Positions 63,244 through 64,000 of a stretch of DNA of 64,000 bases are shown piece by piece; the first letter of the stretch is position 1, and every line of letters begins with the position of its first letter. A program made the translations under genes and the position numbers. The stretch is from an uncultured Candidatus Melainabacteria bacterium. GTDB taxonomy: Bacteria; Cyanobacteriota; Vampirovibrionia; Gastranaerophilales; Gastranaerophilaceae. The DNA lies in contig CAKUUG010000002.1 in the NCBI GenBank assembly GCA_934692665.1, positions 1-64,000 on the forward strand. The letters run 5' to 3'. The notes beneath the pieces were generated by a model. The model was not told the origin of the DNA and searched no databases. It worked only from the letters and a program-made list of their open reading frames with translations.

Positions 63244-63423
63244 TTATTTTCCTTGTTTTGCTTTTATATCAAGTATGTTATTGTGTCCTATTATATATGT
63301 TGCACAAGTTTTTGTGCTAGCCATCCACCAAGCACAATTTTCCTGCAAACAAATTTTAGGATCATCAGTGCCTGCAGATAACAACGGACAATATGGTATT
63401 TTCTTTTTGTTGATTTCTGTCAT
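63244..63423 (-). CDS. Small 59-residue cysteine protein
   Basis: A short gene not far above the length limit of ORF callers. Residues Cys12, Cys25, Cys30 and Cys40, with Trp32-Trp33, suggest a zinc or Fe-S knuckle. The C-terminus is Lys/Gln rich. AAGG lies 9 nt before the ATG at 63423. Only 4 nt separate it from the NfnA-like stop and 1 nt from the leuC start codon, so it is within the operon. No family can be named, though small Cys-Pro/Ala-Trp-Trp proteins occur next to redox genes elsewhere. Confidence 0.6.
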   Translation of the reverse strand: MTEINKKKIPYCPLLSAGTDDPKICLQENCAWWMASTKTCATYIIGHNNILDIKAKQGK

Positions 63424-63427
63424 AAAT

Positions 63428-64000
63428 TTATACCTTTTCTAGTTCTATCCCTTGTTTAATTAAATTACATTTTGTTTCATCGCAGCGTTTTTCTTCTGCT
63501 TTGTAGATTTTGCCTCTGTTGATTACTTCGTCAAAATCAATTTTATGAGCATCAAAATCAGGTCCATCTACACAAGCGAATTTTACTTCTCCGCCAACAG
63601 TAAGACGACATGCACCACACATTCCTGTACCATCTACCATGATTGGATTCATTGATGCTTCTGTTTTGATTCCATAAGGACGAGTCAAATCAGCAACCGC
63701 CTTCATCATTGGCATTGGGCCTACAGCGATTACATAGTTGACTTTTTCTTTATCAATTATTTCTTTTGCTACATTTGTTGTGAAACCTTTTATGCCATAG
63801 CTTCCATCATCTGTTGTGATATGAAGTTCGGATACTGCATTTCTCATTTTATCTTCCCAAAAGATAAGGTCTTTTGTTCTTGCACCCATTACCATGTGAA
63901 CTTTGTTTCCTGCTTCTTTGAATGCTTTTGCAATCAAATAGCAAGGTGCTGCACCATATCCGCCGGCAACACAAATTACTGTTCCGTAATTTTCGATATG
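63428..64000 (-). CDS. NfnA/PyrK-like FAD-NAD(P) binding subunit, 5' truncated
   Basis: The reading frame is open to the window edge, so the true start lies right of 64000; the visible part has 190 residues. It contains the NAD-binding ICVAGGYGAAPCY segment, MGARTKD, and a [2Fe-2S]-type cluster in GMCGACRLTVGGEVKFAC with a C-terminal RCDETKC. This resembles the alpha subunit of NADH-dependent ferredoxin:NADP oxidoreductase (NfnA) or the SudB/PyrK family, which pass electrons to a partner subunit outside the window. Confidence 0.8.
   Translation of the reverse strand, partial: HIENYGTVICVAGGYGAAPCYLIAKAFKEAGNKVHMVMGARTKDLIFWEDKMRNAVSELHITTDDGSYGIKGFTTNVAKEIIDKEKVNYVIAVGPMPMMKAVADLTRPYGIKTEASMNPIMVDGTGMCGACRLTVGGEVKFACVDGPDFDAHKIDFDEVINRGKIYKAEEKRCDETKCNLIKQGIELEKV

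Noticed and set aside
1..64000. tRNA, rRNA, CRISPR, integrase or transposase
   Set aside because: None could be recognised by reading; absence is from inspection, not from a search tool.

Overview
The window is AT-rich bacterial DNA packed with genes. It is most consistent with a member of the Vampirovibrionia/Melainabacteria, such as the gut order Gastranaerophilales. Four things point there. There is a Ycf45-like R3H/AAA ATPase of the kind shared with Cyanobacteria. There are type IV pilin-like proteins with an Ala-Phe processing site. Several lineage-specific proteins have no recognisable family. The envelope is clearly Gram-negative: a two-partner secretion pair, an AsmA-like protein and a POTRA/beta-barrel transporter. 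No rRNA, tRNA, CRISPR array, insertion sequence or integrase was found. The assignment rests on protein recognition only.

Layout. 0-10 kb: family-4 uracil-DNA glycosylase and a secreted alpha/beta hydrolase, an SGNH esterase, a YgjP-like peptidase, an unknown protein, the R3H ATPase, YchF and an AGCS amino-acid symporter. 10-20 kb: a metallophosphatase-like protein that has lost its metal ligands, acpP-fabF, a tandem pair of WYL-like regulators with a small membrane protein, rpsU, a GH77-like glucanotransferase, a TagO/WecA enzyme and glyA. 20-30 kb: an XRE regulator/pilin module, typA, dnaG-rpoD, and a HEAT-queC-DUF366-SPOR operon. 30-41 kb: GT2, YdjC, a helicase-nuclease fusion, a second pilin/XRE module, mutS2, and nfeD with an SPFH protein. 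41-48 kb: divergent tpsA and tpsB. 48-64 kb: pheS, a polytopic membrane protein, an AsmA-like protein, cysK, two LeuC-type dehydratases, motA-motB-patatin, PBP4, a 59-residue Cys protein and an NfnA/PyrK-like flavoprotein cut by the window edge.

Genes are organised as short, often overlapping operons separated by clear hairpin terminators. Two start types coexist. Most genes have AGGAGG-like ribosome binding sites. At least seven have no such site and carry a -10 hexamer exactly 6-7 nt before the ATG, so their mRNAs should be leaderless.

The most interesting observations are the leaderless class, the duplicated XRE-regulator/pilin modules, the single-gene helicase-nuclease (a possible antiphage protein), the degenerate metallophosphatase, the WYL-regulator pair, and the divergent two-partner secretion locus with a leader hairpin.
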